A DNA stretch of 17,114 nt from Ettlia oleoabundans (GCA_019693395.1 JAAMXP010005304.1:1-17114); one strand, 5' to 3'. Shown: positions 1 through 9,996, counted from the first letter of the stretch. Numbers and translations are program-made. The notes: a model not told the origin generated them from the sequence alone.

Positions 1-68
1 CCCCCAACCCCACCTCCCATCTTTACTCCCACCTACCCACCCGCCAATTCACACCACATCATATGCAG

Positions 69-733
69 GCTGAACCTGGGCGTTGCTCCGCTGCTTGAGA
101 AGAACCTGGAGTATTTGAATGACTGCCTGGATGACCTCATGGTGGAGCAGGGCAAGCTCAGCATGCACCAGAACCAGCTGCGCCGACAGCAGCAGGCCAT
201 CGCGCAGTTCAAGATGCAGCGAAGGCAGGAAAACATGGCACGGCGTGCGGCAGGTGCGAAGTGGTGGCCTGCGTAACTGGGATGGAGCAGCGTGTTGGTG
301 TTCCAGTTGAACAGCATGCGAATTGGCTTGTTACGTTTGGGGTCAGGCGTTTTGAAACCATGCGTGTGCACCCACATGAGCCGTCTGGGGCTTCCAGTGC
401 AGTTTGCCACCCTATATGTTGCTGCCTATGTGTCTAAGATGGTGCCGGCGCATCACTTGCCACCTGCAAGCCTCTCTCCAGATTGCCTTGCGCTGGCGCT
501 TCTCTTGGCTTGGCTGCATCATCCGTGCCCAACCCTGCCCACCCCATCTACCCGCAGGCGAGGAGCCTCTGTCTGAGGATCCGCCCGAGGGCATGTTCAA
601 GCCTGTGGCAGAGCCCAACCAGTTGGACAACATGCTGCTCAGCAACCAGATGGCCAGTTACTGCCAGCACATCAACAGTGCAACGCAGCAGGCACTTAGC
701 AAGCTGAAGCTCATGGCAGGTCTTCAGGTCTGA
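69..733 (+). CDS. EIF3H: Eukaryotic translation initiation factor 3 subunit H, C-terminal part (partial at 5' end)
   Basis: These are the last two exons of eIF3h, a non-catalytic MPN-fold subunit of the cytosolic eIF3 complex that helps recruit mRNA to the 40S ribosome. Exon 69-253 follows a pyrimidine-rich intron ending in atatgcag and reads LEKNLEYLNDCLDDL, then QENMARRAAG. A GT...AG intron spans 254-557. Exon 558-733 reads GEEPLSEDPPEGMFKP, then LLSNQMASYCQHIN, and ends in TGA at 731-733. From family knowledge, the LEKNLEFL, GEEPLPEEDP and NQ..(T/N)YC..IN blocks are typical of the plant and animal eIF3h C-terminus. The phases match: one base before the intron, two after it. About 119 residues are visible; the MPN domain lies left of the window. 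The neighbouring sorting nexin is on the same strand and is probably a separate transcript. Confidence 0.93.
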
Positions 734-814
734 ATTCCACTTTATCGTGCAGACGCTTGAGCCATCCCACCACTGATAAATGCAGTTAGTACTCTAAATG
801 CCCGGACAGCCCAT

Positions 815-819
815 TGTAA
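815..819 (+). promoter_or_regulatory. TGTAA poly(A) signal of eIF3h
   Basis: TGTAA lies 82 bases after the eIF3h stop codon. TGTAA is the standard poly(A) signal in chlorophycean algae. It leaves only about 200 bases between the eIF3h cleavage site and the first in-frame ATG of the next gene. Confidence 0.6.
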
Positions 820-1039
820 CCTACTGATACGTCATCAAATTTGGTGTCATGCTTTCTCCCATCATGGGCGCTGATGTGGCGCTGCCATTGGCGCCTGATG
901 TCCCAGCTGGCACGCCCTGGCAGATCACAAGGAACTTTGTCGTTGCGTGTTACCAACCTGATCGGCTACCGCCAGTATCCTCGCTGTGACGGGTGCCGGA
1001 GGGCGATCCAGCCTCCCGACTTTCCGTGTTTTAAGGCCG

Positions 1040-4000
1040 ATGACCTTGCAGTCGAATCTCGCATTTGGCGAGGCTGGTCCGCTAGGCAGCGGTCCTTTTG
1101 AAGAACTCGTAGCCCCCCAGGACGAGCCCGCTCCTCCCTACGACTCTGTGGTGCTCCAAGGCGCTCCGGTAAGGCAAGCTTGCCTGCCGAGATTCAACAG
1201 CGGGCAGAAACCTGGCTGCTGACCATCAGCACCACCTCGGCTGTGGCTGCTGCTCTGTTGCAGGAGCCGCCCAGCACATTTAGTGGACAAACAGGCTCTG
1301 GAACATATGGGGTGAGTTGCTGCTGCTAGTGGAGCGTTGATGGGTTGCCCTAGGACAAGATCACTTGGGCAGTTCCCAACGAGCGCCCATTGTTGGGAGC
1401 ATTGGCCTGCAGTGACCAAGCAGACGTCCGCCTAGCTCATGGTCCCCAGTGCTGATATCTGTGCTGATATACGAGGTTTTCCCAGTTCAGGTGCCCGCTG
1501 ATTCTGACTTTGAAATCCGGGTGACAGATCCAGTACGGCAGGGAGAAGGTGTCGCGGTAAGTTGCGGCGATGACTTCTGCCCAGGGGCCCATGTTTTGCT
1601 GCCAAACACGGCCCCCCAACCTCGACTGCCATTTGGCAAGAGTGTGAGCTGCAGATGAACTCGCTTGATGGGTCCTATTTGCAAGTGCTTCCGGACCACC
1701 ATGCCTACTGCAGAGTTATGTTTCTTACAAGGTTATCACGCGCACAACCGCGCCTGGCTACCGCCAACAAGCGGAGGTAATCCGCCGCTTCCGCGACTTC
1801 ACCTGGCTGCAAAAGCGTTTGCGCCATGAGTATAGGGGTGAGTCAAGGGTGGCAAGCTGCTATTAGATGGCTGGCTGCTTCTTGGACAGGTTTGAGCACA
1901 TCAGTGCCGTGTTGAATTCCCTTGCTTCCCGCCTCACCCAAACAGCTTACCAGCCCTTCAACCTGTCGCAGGCGTAATAGTACCACCGCTGCCCGAGAAG
2001 AACGTGGTGGAAAAGTACAAGATGACCACGGAGTTTGTGGAGCAGCGCCGTGCCGCCCTCACAGTCTTCATCAACAGAGTGGTGCGTGCGGCATGCATAG
2101 GTTGCAGTGGGAAATACATCCGTGGTGCTTTCTTATGTGAGTTGGTTGCAAATTGGGAACCGCAAAAGCTACTGTTTGCAACATAAACAATTTCGTGATT
2201 ATGTCACCTTTGGCTGTTTAAATGTCAGCTGCACCAGGAATTGCTGTCTTGCTGTATTGCACGTGGCCTGCGTACCGCAATGGCTTTGCTCTCCGTCTCC
2301 GCCATCGCACCACAGGCGGCTCACCCCGCGCTCAAGGGCAGCCGCGAGCTGCAGCTGTTCCTGGAGGCCAGCGAGACTGAGTTTGCGATTGAGATGTCGC
2401 GCAGCCAGGTGGAGGATCCGGCAGCCGTACAGGTGGGTATGTGGTGGGATACTTTTGAGGTTACAAGGGCAGAACAGCAAGGGCCCAGCACCACGGCTGT
2501 GCATAACGACCCCAACTTTTCCAAGATGCTGTACCTGCACCTGCCTCAATTTAGCAGGAAGTTGAGTGGAGTTGCTCACCTGGCTTGTGAGTAATAGGCA
2601 TCTGTATAGACGTGAATGCCTGTATTCATTCCTGTCAAGCCCCTGTGCTGCTGCAGGGTGCGGCCAAGAAGACGCTGACGGGAGCGGTGAGTTTTCTGCG
2701 TGAGCTGGGGCACACTGCATCCAACCTGTACCACAAACGGAGCGAGGACGAGGAGGAGGATGCCGAGTACCTCAAGGTGCGCCGCAATTGGACTGCGCTG
2801 TTCGGGTGGTCGTGTATGCATCGGCATGGGTTAAGGCAAAAGTAGCGCAAACAAGTTTGTGATGAGGAAGGGTGTTGCAGGCAGGTGCATGGAGAGTGGC
2901 CTGACAGCGTGGTAGGCAATGACGCTTCAACCCTGGTATCACACCAGCCATGCTCGCTTGCTGGCCTTGCCTGCTGTTCCACTGCCTCGCTTCTGGGTGC
3001 GTGCTGCGTGCTGCCCCCCTGCGGTGTTCTTGCAGGTGCGTGCGTATGTGCATGAGCTGGAGCGGCACCTGAGCGAGGTTCACCGACAGGCGGCCCGCCT
3101 TGTGCGCCACCAGGCTGAGCTTGGGGAGTCTGTTCGTGAATTTGGGGTGGCCATGACAGCGTTGGGCCGTTACGAGCAGTCGGTGAGTGGTGGTGCGGTG
3201 AGGAAGTGGAGCACAGCAGTGTCTAGCAGGAATGCATGGAAAAGCCAGAGATCGACGGGCTAACTGAGCACGGCAGCTTTGCTAGGGTGAGGCCAGGTCG
3301 CCCTGTTGAGGTGGCAAAGAGGGCGGACTGCTAGAAAGGGCAGGGCCGCCTGGGACCAATCTCATACTGCACTTCTGCGCGTCGTTCTTGTCTGCAGGGC
3401 CCCATGGCCGACAGCTTTGGTCAGCTGGGGGACCGTACGGACGCGATGGCGCGGCTGTGCGCGGAGGCCAGCACCAGCCTGGCGTCCTGCTTCGAGGCGC
3501 CACTTAAGGAGTTTGTGCGTGGGGTCAAGGCGGTGAAGAAAGTGTGCATTGACCGCAGCGCGGCGCTAGCTGCCTACCAGCAGGTGCGTGACCCGCAGCG
3601 CTGTGCAAAGGAGGCCGTGATGGCACAGGCAGCCCGGTGTAGCACATGCATCCCTCCCATCCGGCAGGAATGGGATGCAGCGATGAGCGCATGCTTACCT
3701 GCAACCCCTATCGCACTGTTGGCTCCCCTCGAACCATAACATGAGATGCGCTGTGAGCAGGCGCGTACTGACGTGGACGGGCGGCGGCAGCGCCTTGCCA
3801 AACTGCGTGGCACCCCCGGGATCCGCGAGGAGCGTGTATCGGAGGCGGAGCGGGACCTCAGTGATGCGCAGCAGCAGGCAGCAGCAGCTAAAGCGACGTA
3901 TGAGGTAGTTTTGGGCTGTCACTGAGCTGGGCTGGTATCCTATTGCTGGCGTGCTAGCTGCAGCGGCTGTTCACCATGTTGCCCCGCTCTTAACAGCACC

Positions 4001-4269
4001 AGTGCAGGGTAGCCTCCTGGCGTGCCGATGTGAACCGTCCTCGGCATATGCGACATGCTGGCCTGAACTTCATAATCACCCCACCTGCACCACGAAAATG
4101 TGACTTGCAGACCATTGTGCAGCGTATGGGGCGTGAGCTGGCCCGCTTCCAGCGTGAGCGTGCTGCAGAGATGGGCTATGTGCTGAGAGACTTTGCGGCG
4201 GCGCAAGCGCGGCTCGCTGGCGACACAGTCAGAGTGTGGAGTAGGCTGGTCCTTAGCGAGGGAACCTAG
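1040..4269 (+). CDS. SNX1: PX-BAR sorting nexin (SNX1/SNX2/Vps5-type retromer subunit)
   Basis: Ten exons: 1040-1168, 1264-1311, 1491-1556, 1714-1837, 1972-2081, 2316-2432, 2657-2776, 3036-3182, 3398-3583, 3761-3904 and 4111-4269 (1714-1837 and 1972-2081 share a split Gly codon; counting both gives eleven blocks). All phases agree, giving about 449 aa ending in TAG. The PX domain (about residues 60-185) has FEIRVTDP, SYKVITRT, the phosphoinositide-binding RRFRDFTWL, PPLPEKNVVEKY and EQRRAAL. A BAR coiled coil follows (about 215-440), with YVHELERHLSEVHRQAARLV, PLKEFVRGVKAVK and the C-terminal AAAQARLA...W. These match plant SNX1, which forms the membrane-bending retromer coat on endosomes. 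Length is near the family norm of about 400-520 aa. The start is uncertain: ATG 1040 needs no extra intron, while ATG 849 would need a weakly defined intron ending at 1051. Exon 3761 could instead start at 3746, also in frame. No clear TGTAA was found downstream. Confidence 0.92.
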
Positions 4270-4918
4270 TAGCGTGCCAATCAGTGTTCCACTATCAATC
4301 CCTGTGCCATCTGCCTGTTCGCTTGGAGCCATTCCTATGCTGCTCAACGTCTGCTTCTGCACCATTTGCTGATGCAAGTGCAATTTTGGTTACAGCAAGT
4401 AAATCTGTCAGTTGAAGAACATGCAGCCCACAGGTGGGGTCTTGCAAACCAAGCAGTGCATCCAAAACAGTGCGATGCGTAACCGCACACTGCACACACA
4501 GATGGAGCTGAAATGGACGGTGGGCAAGTTCAGGATAAAAGAAGGTGTGGGACAGGGGGACAAGCAACTGGAGGGTTTGTGCGCTATGCTGCAAACAGAG
4601 CTGCACAACACAATGAATGTTCAGGCAGGATCGCTAGTTCACAAGGGCAGCGATTAGGCACATTGCGCCGCTACAAAGGGAGCTGGAGGTGGGAGGGGTA
4701 ATGAATGGTGTACAGGCAAATGGTGCGGTTGTGGGCCCGAAAAAGTAATATGGAAGCATGGGGACGCCGATAAATTGCACATGACAGCGGCACAAACAAG
4801 CAAGTTTTGCATGCACGAAACGAGCCAAAGTAGGTGTTTGGACCAGCTGTTGCGTGGTAGGAGGCACACAAGGTTTGCGATGGGGGTGAATACGGGCGGG
4901 TGTGTGGCATGGGGCAGG
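4270..4918. other. Intergenic spacer between convergent genes
   Basis: This spacer separates the stop of the sorting nexin from the 3' end of the minus-strand gene at 5005. It has short open frames on both strands but none with recognisable protein similarity or a consistent exon pattern. It presumably holds the 3' UTR of the sorting nexin. No TGTAA is visible on the plus strand. Confidence 0.5.
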
Positions 4919-4923
4919 TTTAC
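4919..4923 (-). promoter_or_regulatory. TGTAA poly(A) signal for the minus-strand gene at 5005
   Basis: The plus strand reads TTACA here, which is TGTAA on the minus strand, 82 bases beyond the stop codon at 5005-5007. The spacing fits a chlorophycean 3' UTR and supports transcription of the minus-strand gene. Confidence 0.5.
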
Positions 4924-5004
4924 AGTCGTCAGTTGGGTTGGGTTTGGCTGCTGGACCTCATCAGCCAATGGCTTGGCACAGTAGTCAGCCACTGCTGCCC
5001 ACGT

Positions 5005-6020
5005 TCAGTAGCTGAACAGATCGCTTAGCTCGGGGGAGGGGCAGTGTGCGGGGCGCCAGCCGCCCAAGGGCACCGGGGGCGACGCGCGGCTGCTGGCAGG
5101 GGAGCGGGAAGAGACGGCGGACGGTACGCCATCCATTTCCGCTTCCTCGCCCTCCACAGCTCCTGCCAGCAGCTGCTGACCCTGGTCAGGGCTAGTCATG
5201 AGCAGGCGGTAGTCTCCAGCACAGGAGGTGAGGCAGCGTGGCCCCGCCCGCTCCTGCAGGGCACGCAGGCTGGCCTTGCAGGCCTGCGGCGCTTCCTGAC
5301 GCCAGAGGGAGTCGTGGACAAGACCGTTAGCGGCGCCGGAGCGCACCGGCGGTGATACGCCAAACCCGGGAGCGGAGGTGCCAAGGGAGCACTCGGAGGC
5401 AAACAGGCGACGCAGCTCTGCCAGGCCTGCCTCCAGCCCCGCAGGGTCCACCTCACGCACACTACTGCTGCTGCCCAGAGTGCTGGCGGCCACGGCGGTG
5501 TTACTGCAGGACTCAACAAGCAAAGAGGGGCAAAGGAGGAGGGGTGGGCTCATGAGTTGAAGGCAGGCACCTGCTTCTGCTGCGTGATCTGGCGACAACC
5601 CTACTGTCACGGCCGGTGGGCAACACCTGAGCTGCAAGCCAGCAATCAGCCCTCCGAGGGCGTAACTGCGTCCTGTCCGTCGGCACACCCCTGGCTTATG
5701 CCAAACAGGACCACGCCACGCTGCCCAAGAAGAGGGGAGTCCGGGCACCTGCCAGTGGTCAGCGGGAAAGCAGCTTCTGCCTCTGTTGCGTCAAGTGCTC
5801 GCAGGGGACGAGGGCGGACGGGTTGTGTTAACTGCAGGAAGCAAACGGGCCAGGAGCGCGTTTTAGGCTGGGTATGGCACCTTGGTGGCCAGCGGTTTGT
5901 GCGGGGAAAACGGTGACAATACGGCCGCACCTCCGCGCTCCACGGAGAGCTACGCCCGTGCCTCACAGCCTCCTCCCACGCCCGACTCAGCCCTCCCGCA
6001 GGCCGTGAGAGCGACGCCAT
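5005..6020 (-). CDS. Unrecognised protein, multi-exon, 5' exon structure uncertain
   Basis: I do not recognise this protein. The best-supported exon is the last, 5503-5005. It follows an acceptor (cctgcag) and encodes about 165 residues: LEAGLAELRRLFASE, QACKASLRALQERAG, an acidic GAVEGEEAEMDG stretch, a Ser/Pro-rich segment and the C-terminus ELSDLFSY, then TGA. An exon at 5631-5571 (ttgcag acceptor, gtgcct donor) reads QVLPTGRDSRVVARS and joins it in correct phase. A plausible first exon starts at ATG 6020 (MASLSRPAGGLSRAWEEAV) and ends before gtgcgg near 5930. A further exon between about 5833 and 5750 is likely, but no single reading joins all pieces in phase with GT donors. The downstream TGTAA supports a real gene. 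The arginine- and serine-rich N-terminus could be an organelle-targeting peptide; this is only a guess. Confidence 0.5.
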
Positions 6021-6649
6021 GTTGTAAGGGAGTGCCTGTGCGAGCAGGCGGTCAGAGTTGGCACATGTTGAAATTTTGAAGAGGACAAGACAGGCAGAAG
6101 TGTGCAAGTGATGCAACAGAACACCCGTCGCCTCATTTTGACCCTGGGTTTTGGCTGGTTGTGAATTTTCAGCATTGCCTGTGCTTGCTATAAGCATAGG
6201 CCTTACGTTGGTATCTTGGATTACAATGAAGGCATGCTGACTCGAATGATATCATATTTGATGGTAGAGCAGAACTCACAAGGCTGTCAAACGCATGTTT
6301 TGGTGCCACCACTGGTCGAAGTTAGAACTTAGAATGGCAAGGGGGTGGGGGAGGGCCAGCAACTTCTGCCTGCATGGGCGAGCACATGGGGGATTTGCGG
6401 CAACTGCACTTGTTCCGTACTATGTAAGGATGAACTGTTACGCCGTTGCCCCATGGACCAAACAGGAATAGGTCAGCTGGCACCCTTCAACGTCTTGCCT
6501 GCCACCTTGGCCCACCTGCTGATCTGGTGGCCTGCCATTCTTGCCCGCGTCGCTCAGATCGCCAATATACTGCAGCCAAACCTGGCGAGCTACGTGTTCT
6601 ACCAGTAGTGCTTTGGGGGCTGTCACGTGACCCGGTGGACCCGACAGGC
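6021..6649. other. Intergenic region, likely promoter side of the minus-strand gene
   Basis: The A/T content is higher around 6200-6320 than in the flanking genes. It lies upstream of the putative start codon at 6020. Open frames here (for example about 6345-6608 on the plus strand) show no recognisable motifs. The right end grades into the tandem repeat that begins at 6650. Confidence 0.4.
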
Positions 6650-6915
6650 TTCCCAGCAGACTGGAAAAGTGTCCCAGCTGCTGGCGGCCCTCCGTTAGCA
6701 GTGGCGGCATTGCATCAGGCAGCCCAGCACCCAAGCCAAACTTCCCAGCACACTGGAAATTTCTCAGCCACCGGCCCTCTGCCAGTCGTGGCAGGCGTTG
6801 CCTAAGTCCAGCCCAAAACTTCAGCCAATTTTCCCAGCACATCGAAAGTCTTCCCAGCTGTCGCCGGGCCTGCGCCAGTCATGGCGGGCATCGCCCCATA
6901 TAGCGGACTGAGGGC
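6650..6915. repeat. Degenerate tandem repeat, about 90-bp unit, three copies
   Basis: The word TTCCCAGCA recurs at 6650, 6742 and 6831, with spacings of 92 and 89 bases. Each copy continues as TTCCCAGCA..CTGGAAA, then CCCAGCTGC or a variant, a GGCC(C/T)TCNGNNAG block and GTGGCNGGC(A/G)TTGC. The third copy ends near 6915. The copies differ by substitutions and small indels, so the array is old. Open frames across it on both strands follow from the repeat and do not look like a conserved protein. Confidence 0.75.
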
Positions 6916-6981
6916 GGTACCTTACCCCAAGTAATGCTGACCAGGTCACAGAGGAAAGAGGGTACTTGGCTGCCTGCCTCA

Positions 6982-7012
6982 TGTGTGTGCGCGTGTGTGC
7001 GTGTGTGCGCGT
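6982..7012. repeat. Imperfect (GT)n/(GC) microsatellite
   Basis: An alternating purine-pyrimidine run of TGTGTGTGCGCGTGTG type covers about 31 bases. It is a simple sequence with Z-DNA-forming composition. It lies downstream of the stop codon of the minus-strand DUF948 gene. Confidence 0.8.
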
Positions 7013-7143
7013 CCGTCCTTCAGTTCTACTGTTTCAATCGCCCAAGGGAGTTGAAGTTATATCAGACAACACTAGGACCTCAGGAAAGCGTTCTGTTACC
7101 ACTCTGGCAGGCATTTGCAATCAGCAGAGCTGCCACAAACAGT

Positions 7144-8594
7144 TCAGGCGCCGCTTGCTAGCTCGCTGTCTGTGCCACGCCGCTGCCATTGGGTGTAAGG
7201 GGCTAAGCGCACCACACCTCTGGCCAGGCCACTGGCAGCCAGGGCAAGTCTTAAACGTTTTCCAGCCGTTCTCGTGGTCTGCATCGTGTCCCTAAGCACG
7301 GCCGCAGTGTAGTTGAGCCGAGCCCGCTCTTGTAAGGCGGTCTCCAGCCGGTCTGCAGGCAGCAGCCCCATGTAGGCAGCATGCCAGCCAGCAGCACAAA
7401 AGAACATCCCAGCAACGTGTTCATCGTCACCAATGCGGTTCCCGCAGCAGTGCATGCAACTCTTGCGATGAGCTGAAGGGGCCCCTACGCGATCTTCTCC
7501 ATGGGAAGCGGAAGCAGGCGTAACAAGGGTGCTCCAAACTGAGATTAGAACCAATTGGGCAGCTACTTTGCTCACCTCTGGCTTGCGGTAACACATAGCC
7601 CAATATTGCCTTGTTCGCTAGACTGGCACCTTCGCGCAGGCCTTGCTCAGCGTTGGCCACAGCTCGAGCCGATGCCCGCACCCCATCAGTCAAGTCAGTG
7701 CTGCAGATGAGTCGCTGTGTGAAGTTTTAAGAAAACAACTGCACAGTAGCCATGCATGCAAACCCTGTTTACCGGTAACAATGCACGCCAGGCTCATTCA
7801 CTACTCCCGCACCCCCGCTTCCCACTCTCACCCGAGCGCCCCCACTTCCTGGATGCAATCTGCCAGCTCCAAGCCCGAAAGGCGAAGGGTAGCTGCTGTA
7901 TCAGGCACCTCGGCCTGCACCGTGAGCAGTAAGGACTCCACTGCTTGCGCACTGCGCCGCAGGGCCTACGACAGAGCCAGAGGCATGTGCGCATGTCCGT
8001 GAGAAGGTTAGCAGGTTTGCATTTACATTAAGCCGGGCATGCAGAAAACGTGTTGGGGAATTGTGGCATCTGGATGAGTCGTCTTGGCACATAATGTCAA
8101 TCAATGTGCAGGCAGAGCGTAGGAATGCCCCGGAATTGGGAGCCATCCGCCACAAGTACATATGGAAAGGATATGTGTTGACATCATGTCTGACAGAGTT
8201 GCGGCTTTTGTCGTTTCCCGCGTTGATGACAGGATCCATAGCAAGCTCTCACCAGCATTGTGGGTATGGCTGCTATCAAAAACACAGAGAGCGAGACTCC
8301 CAGGAGGCAAGCCCCTGCTGCCAGCATCACCACTGCTGGGTTGCTGTTCCATGCTTGCAGCAAGGCGGGCCAGAACGCGCTGGCCACCGTTGTTGGCATG
8401 GACACCGCGGCTACGAACATTTGCCGTGGTTGATGCTTGACACGCTGGTGCTGGTGAAGGAGATGCATGCCCCAACGAGGGTTTGGCGATCCTGACTGCT
8501 GGCGATGCTGTCCGGGCCGCAAGCAGCGGCTGGCTGCCTGCCGCTGCACTGCTACTGGCGCGCTGCGGCTACATGACGAATGGATTGCGAGCAT
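7144..8594 (-). CDS. DUF948-like membrane protein, probable chloroplast location
   Basis: Four exons: 8594-8253, 7965-7832, 7700-7576 and 7352-7144. All phases agree, giving about 269 aa. Residues 1-60 are rich in Arg, Gln and Ser and end near RQMFVAAV, like an algal chloroplast transit peptide. One transmembrane segment follows (about 87-113: MLAAGACLLGVSLSVFLIAA). Next comes an amphipathic region with LRRSAQAVESLL, then VPDTAATLRLSGLELADCI and GTDLTDGVRASARAVANAEQ. This layout, a single membrane anchor followed by P.T..ALRLTGLE(L/I)SDLT.D...GV, is what I recall of cyanobacterial and plant DUF948 proteins, whose function is unknown. The rest (LNYTAAVLRDTMQTT..GKRLRLALAASG) is less conserved. 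The likely location is a plastid membrane with the helical part on one face. No TGTAA was found downstream. Confidence 0.8.
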
Positions 8595-9148
8595 GTATGG
8601 TTTGCTTCAAACACGCAACAGCGCTTTGGGGGCCGTGGGTTGCCAGGCAGGGAACGGTTTGCAATCAACTCAGCGCGCAAGTATAGGACTTGTGAGCTGC
8701 GGCTGTCACGCATAACAACAATCTAAGAGCGTACAAATAGTAGCTACACACAGTGCTCCTGGCATGCTGGGCGCTGTGCTGGCGGGTGCTAGTGGGCGGT
8801 ATCGACTCCGGGCTGTAGTGCAGCTCGGTCGAATAGGAGTTTGTTGACTAAACCTTGAATGACCTTGATGCAACCACATTTGGTATTACCCTGCAGCATA
8901 CTTGATGCCAGCCCTTCTTCGTGACAACATCAGTGAAGGACGGAGTCATGCTGATGTCCCAGCATCTGAGATGCAATCGCTTCATTGTGCGCAACTCATG
9001 CTATTCCATCACCCTGCCCCTTGGTCCTTCACTTCAACCCTGGTTTTCTCCAAGCCTTAAAATTGCAGGGCACTTTAAACTTGAGTCGAGGGTCGGAGAC
9101 GAGCGGTTGTGCCACGACAATTTTTGCATGGCCAGCTACATGAACTTA
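8595..9148. other. Upstream region of the DUF948 gene
   Basis: This region lies 5' of the minus-strand start codon at 8594 and probably contains its promoter. I see no TATA box or recognised element with confidence. A plus-strand open frame at 8921-9304 enters the region but resembles no known protein and overlaps a dispersed repeat. Confidence 0.35.
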
Positions 9149-9181
9149 GGCGGCAGCGCCTGGAACTTCTGGTTTGGCAAC
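9149..9181 (+). repeat. Left arm of a 33-bp inverted repeat
   Basis: This 33-base segment starts GGCGGCAGCGCCTGG and ends TGGTTTGGCAAC. It matches the reverse complement of 10340-10372 at about 29 of 33 positions; the four differences are all in the central six bases. The two arms face each other across about 1.16 kb, as the ends of a small DNA transposon would. They could also be two copies of a short dispersed repeat in opposite orientation. Confidence 0.75.
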
Positions 9182-9230
9182 TATAAGATTGAAAAAGAAG
9201 AGGAGGGGGGGAGAATGGGATACGAAAAAG

Positions 9231-9235
9231 TTACA
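9231..9235 (-). promoter_or_regulatory. Possible TGTAA poly(A) signal (minus strand)
   Basis: The plus strand reads TTACA here, giving TGTAA on the minus strand 135 bases past the stop codon of the RGG-tail exon at 9370. It would suit a 3' UTR for that exon, but the pentamer is short enough to occur by chance. Confidence 0.3.
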
Positions 9236-9369
9236 ACATACAAAAAACATCTTGCCGCCAAACTGATGCACAGCATGGCCCTACAATGCCTATCAACGTG
9301 CTAGCTAAGTTGGGAACTTAACTTTCTTGAGTTCAGAGAGCTTGAAACAAACACAAGCCCATGTTCCCT

Positions 9370-9519
9370 CTACCCCCTGCTCCTGCCCCTGCCTCTGCCT
9401 CTGCCGCGGCCCCCGCCCCTCCCGCGCCCTCCGCTGCCCTGGCTGCTGCCTGCCCTAGCAGCAGCGTCGGAGGCTGCTTGCACCCTGGCTCGCTTATTGT
9501 CTCTGGCTGCCTGTCCGTC
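9370..9519 (-). CDS. Possible last exon of an RGG-tailed protein
   Basis: On the minus strand a ctgcag acceptor at 9522-9520 is followed by an open exon of 49 codons. It starts DGQAARDNKRARVQAA and ends in a Gly-Arg tail with about nine alternating RG units, then TAG at 9372-9370. Such RGG/GAR tails bind RNA and carry arginine methylation in nucleolar and snRNP proteins (GAR1, fibrillarin, Sm D1/D3 and LSM4 types). DNKRAR resembles a basic nuclear-localisation patch. I could not find convincing upstream exons between 9530 and 10640, so the protein is not identified. The Gly-Arg run could also be the chance translation of a CCNCTGCC low-complexity tract on the plus strand. Confidence 0.35.
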   Translation of the reverse strand, partial: DGQAARDNKRARVQAASDAAARAGSSQGSGGRGRGGGRGRGRGRGRSRG

Positions 9520-9973
9520 CTGCAGCTGGTTTGATTGGCTGGTGTATGATGGCTTGCCGCCCTGCCTCAAGGCAGGGAGCACAGATTGGCAGCACTACTT
9601 TGAAGCACCGCTGAAGCTCAGCATCACTGTTGCATCGGTAGCCGCATTCCTTGACCATGCCAGCAGATTGTTGTACACTGTGGTTGTGCCCCGGCCTGTC
9701 TCGGCTGCCTTTCCGGTGGCAGGCAGGTAGCGCTGTAATGCAGCAATGCCTCGTTTACTGTCCTGGGTGCTGGCGGCAGCCCTGCCGCGCCACCAGCACG
9801 TTGGGCAACGGCAGCACTAAAAATCTAATACGCTTGCACTGCATGTCTGCCAGCACCTCGGCTGCAACGGCAGCTCCATCCACATTTTGTCATGCTGATG
9901 CAATGAGAGGTGTCAAGTTTGGCGCTATATAAACCTTTGCATTGCACTCAGCGCAGGGTCGGTGCAGGCTAGT

Positions 9974-9996
9974 GCCCACGGCTCACTGCCGTGGGC
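9974..9996. repeat. Perfect 9-bp stem hairpin
   Basis: GCCCACGGC at 9974-9982 and GCCGTGGGC at 9988-9996 form a perfect 9-bp GC-rich inverted repeat with a 5-base loop. No gene is clearly attached to it. It lies just downstream (minus strand) of the open frame at 10009-10233, where it could shape a transcript end; that role is inferred. Confidence 0.8.

Noticed and set aside
6438..6842. Minus-strand ORF of 134 codons
   Set aside because: Its sequence is largely the translation of the diverged tandem repeat, so its openness is explained without a protein.
8921..9304. Plus-strand ORF of 127 codons
   Set aside because: It has no recognisable motif, runs through a dispersed repeat arm (9149-9181) and has no supporting splice or poly(A) pattern.
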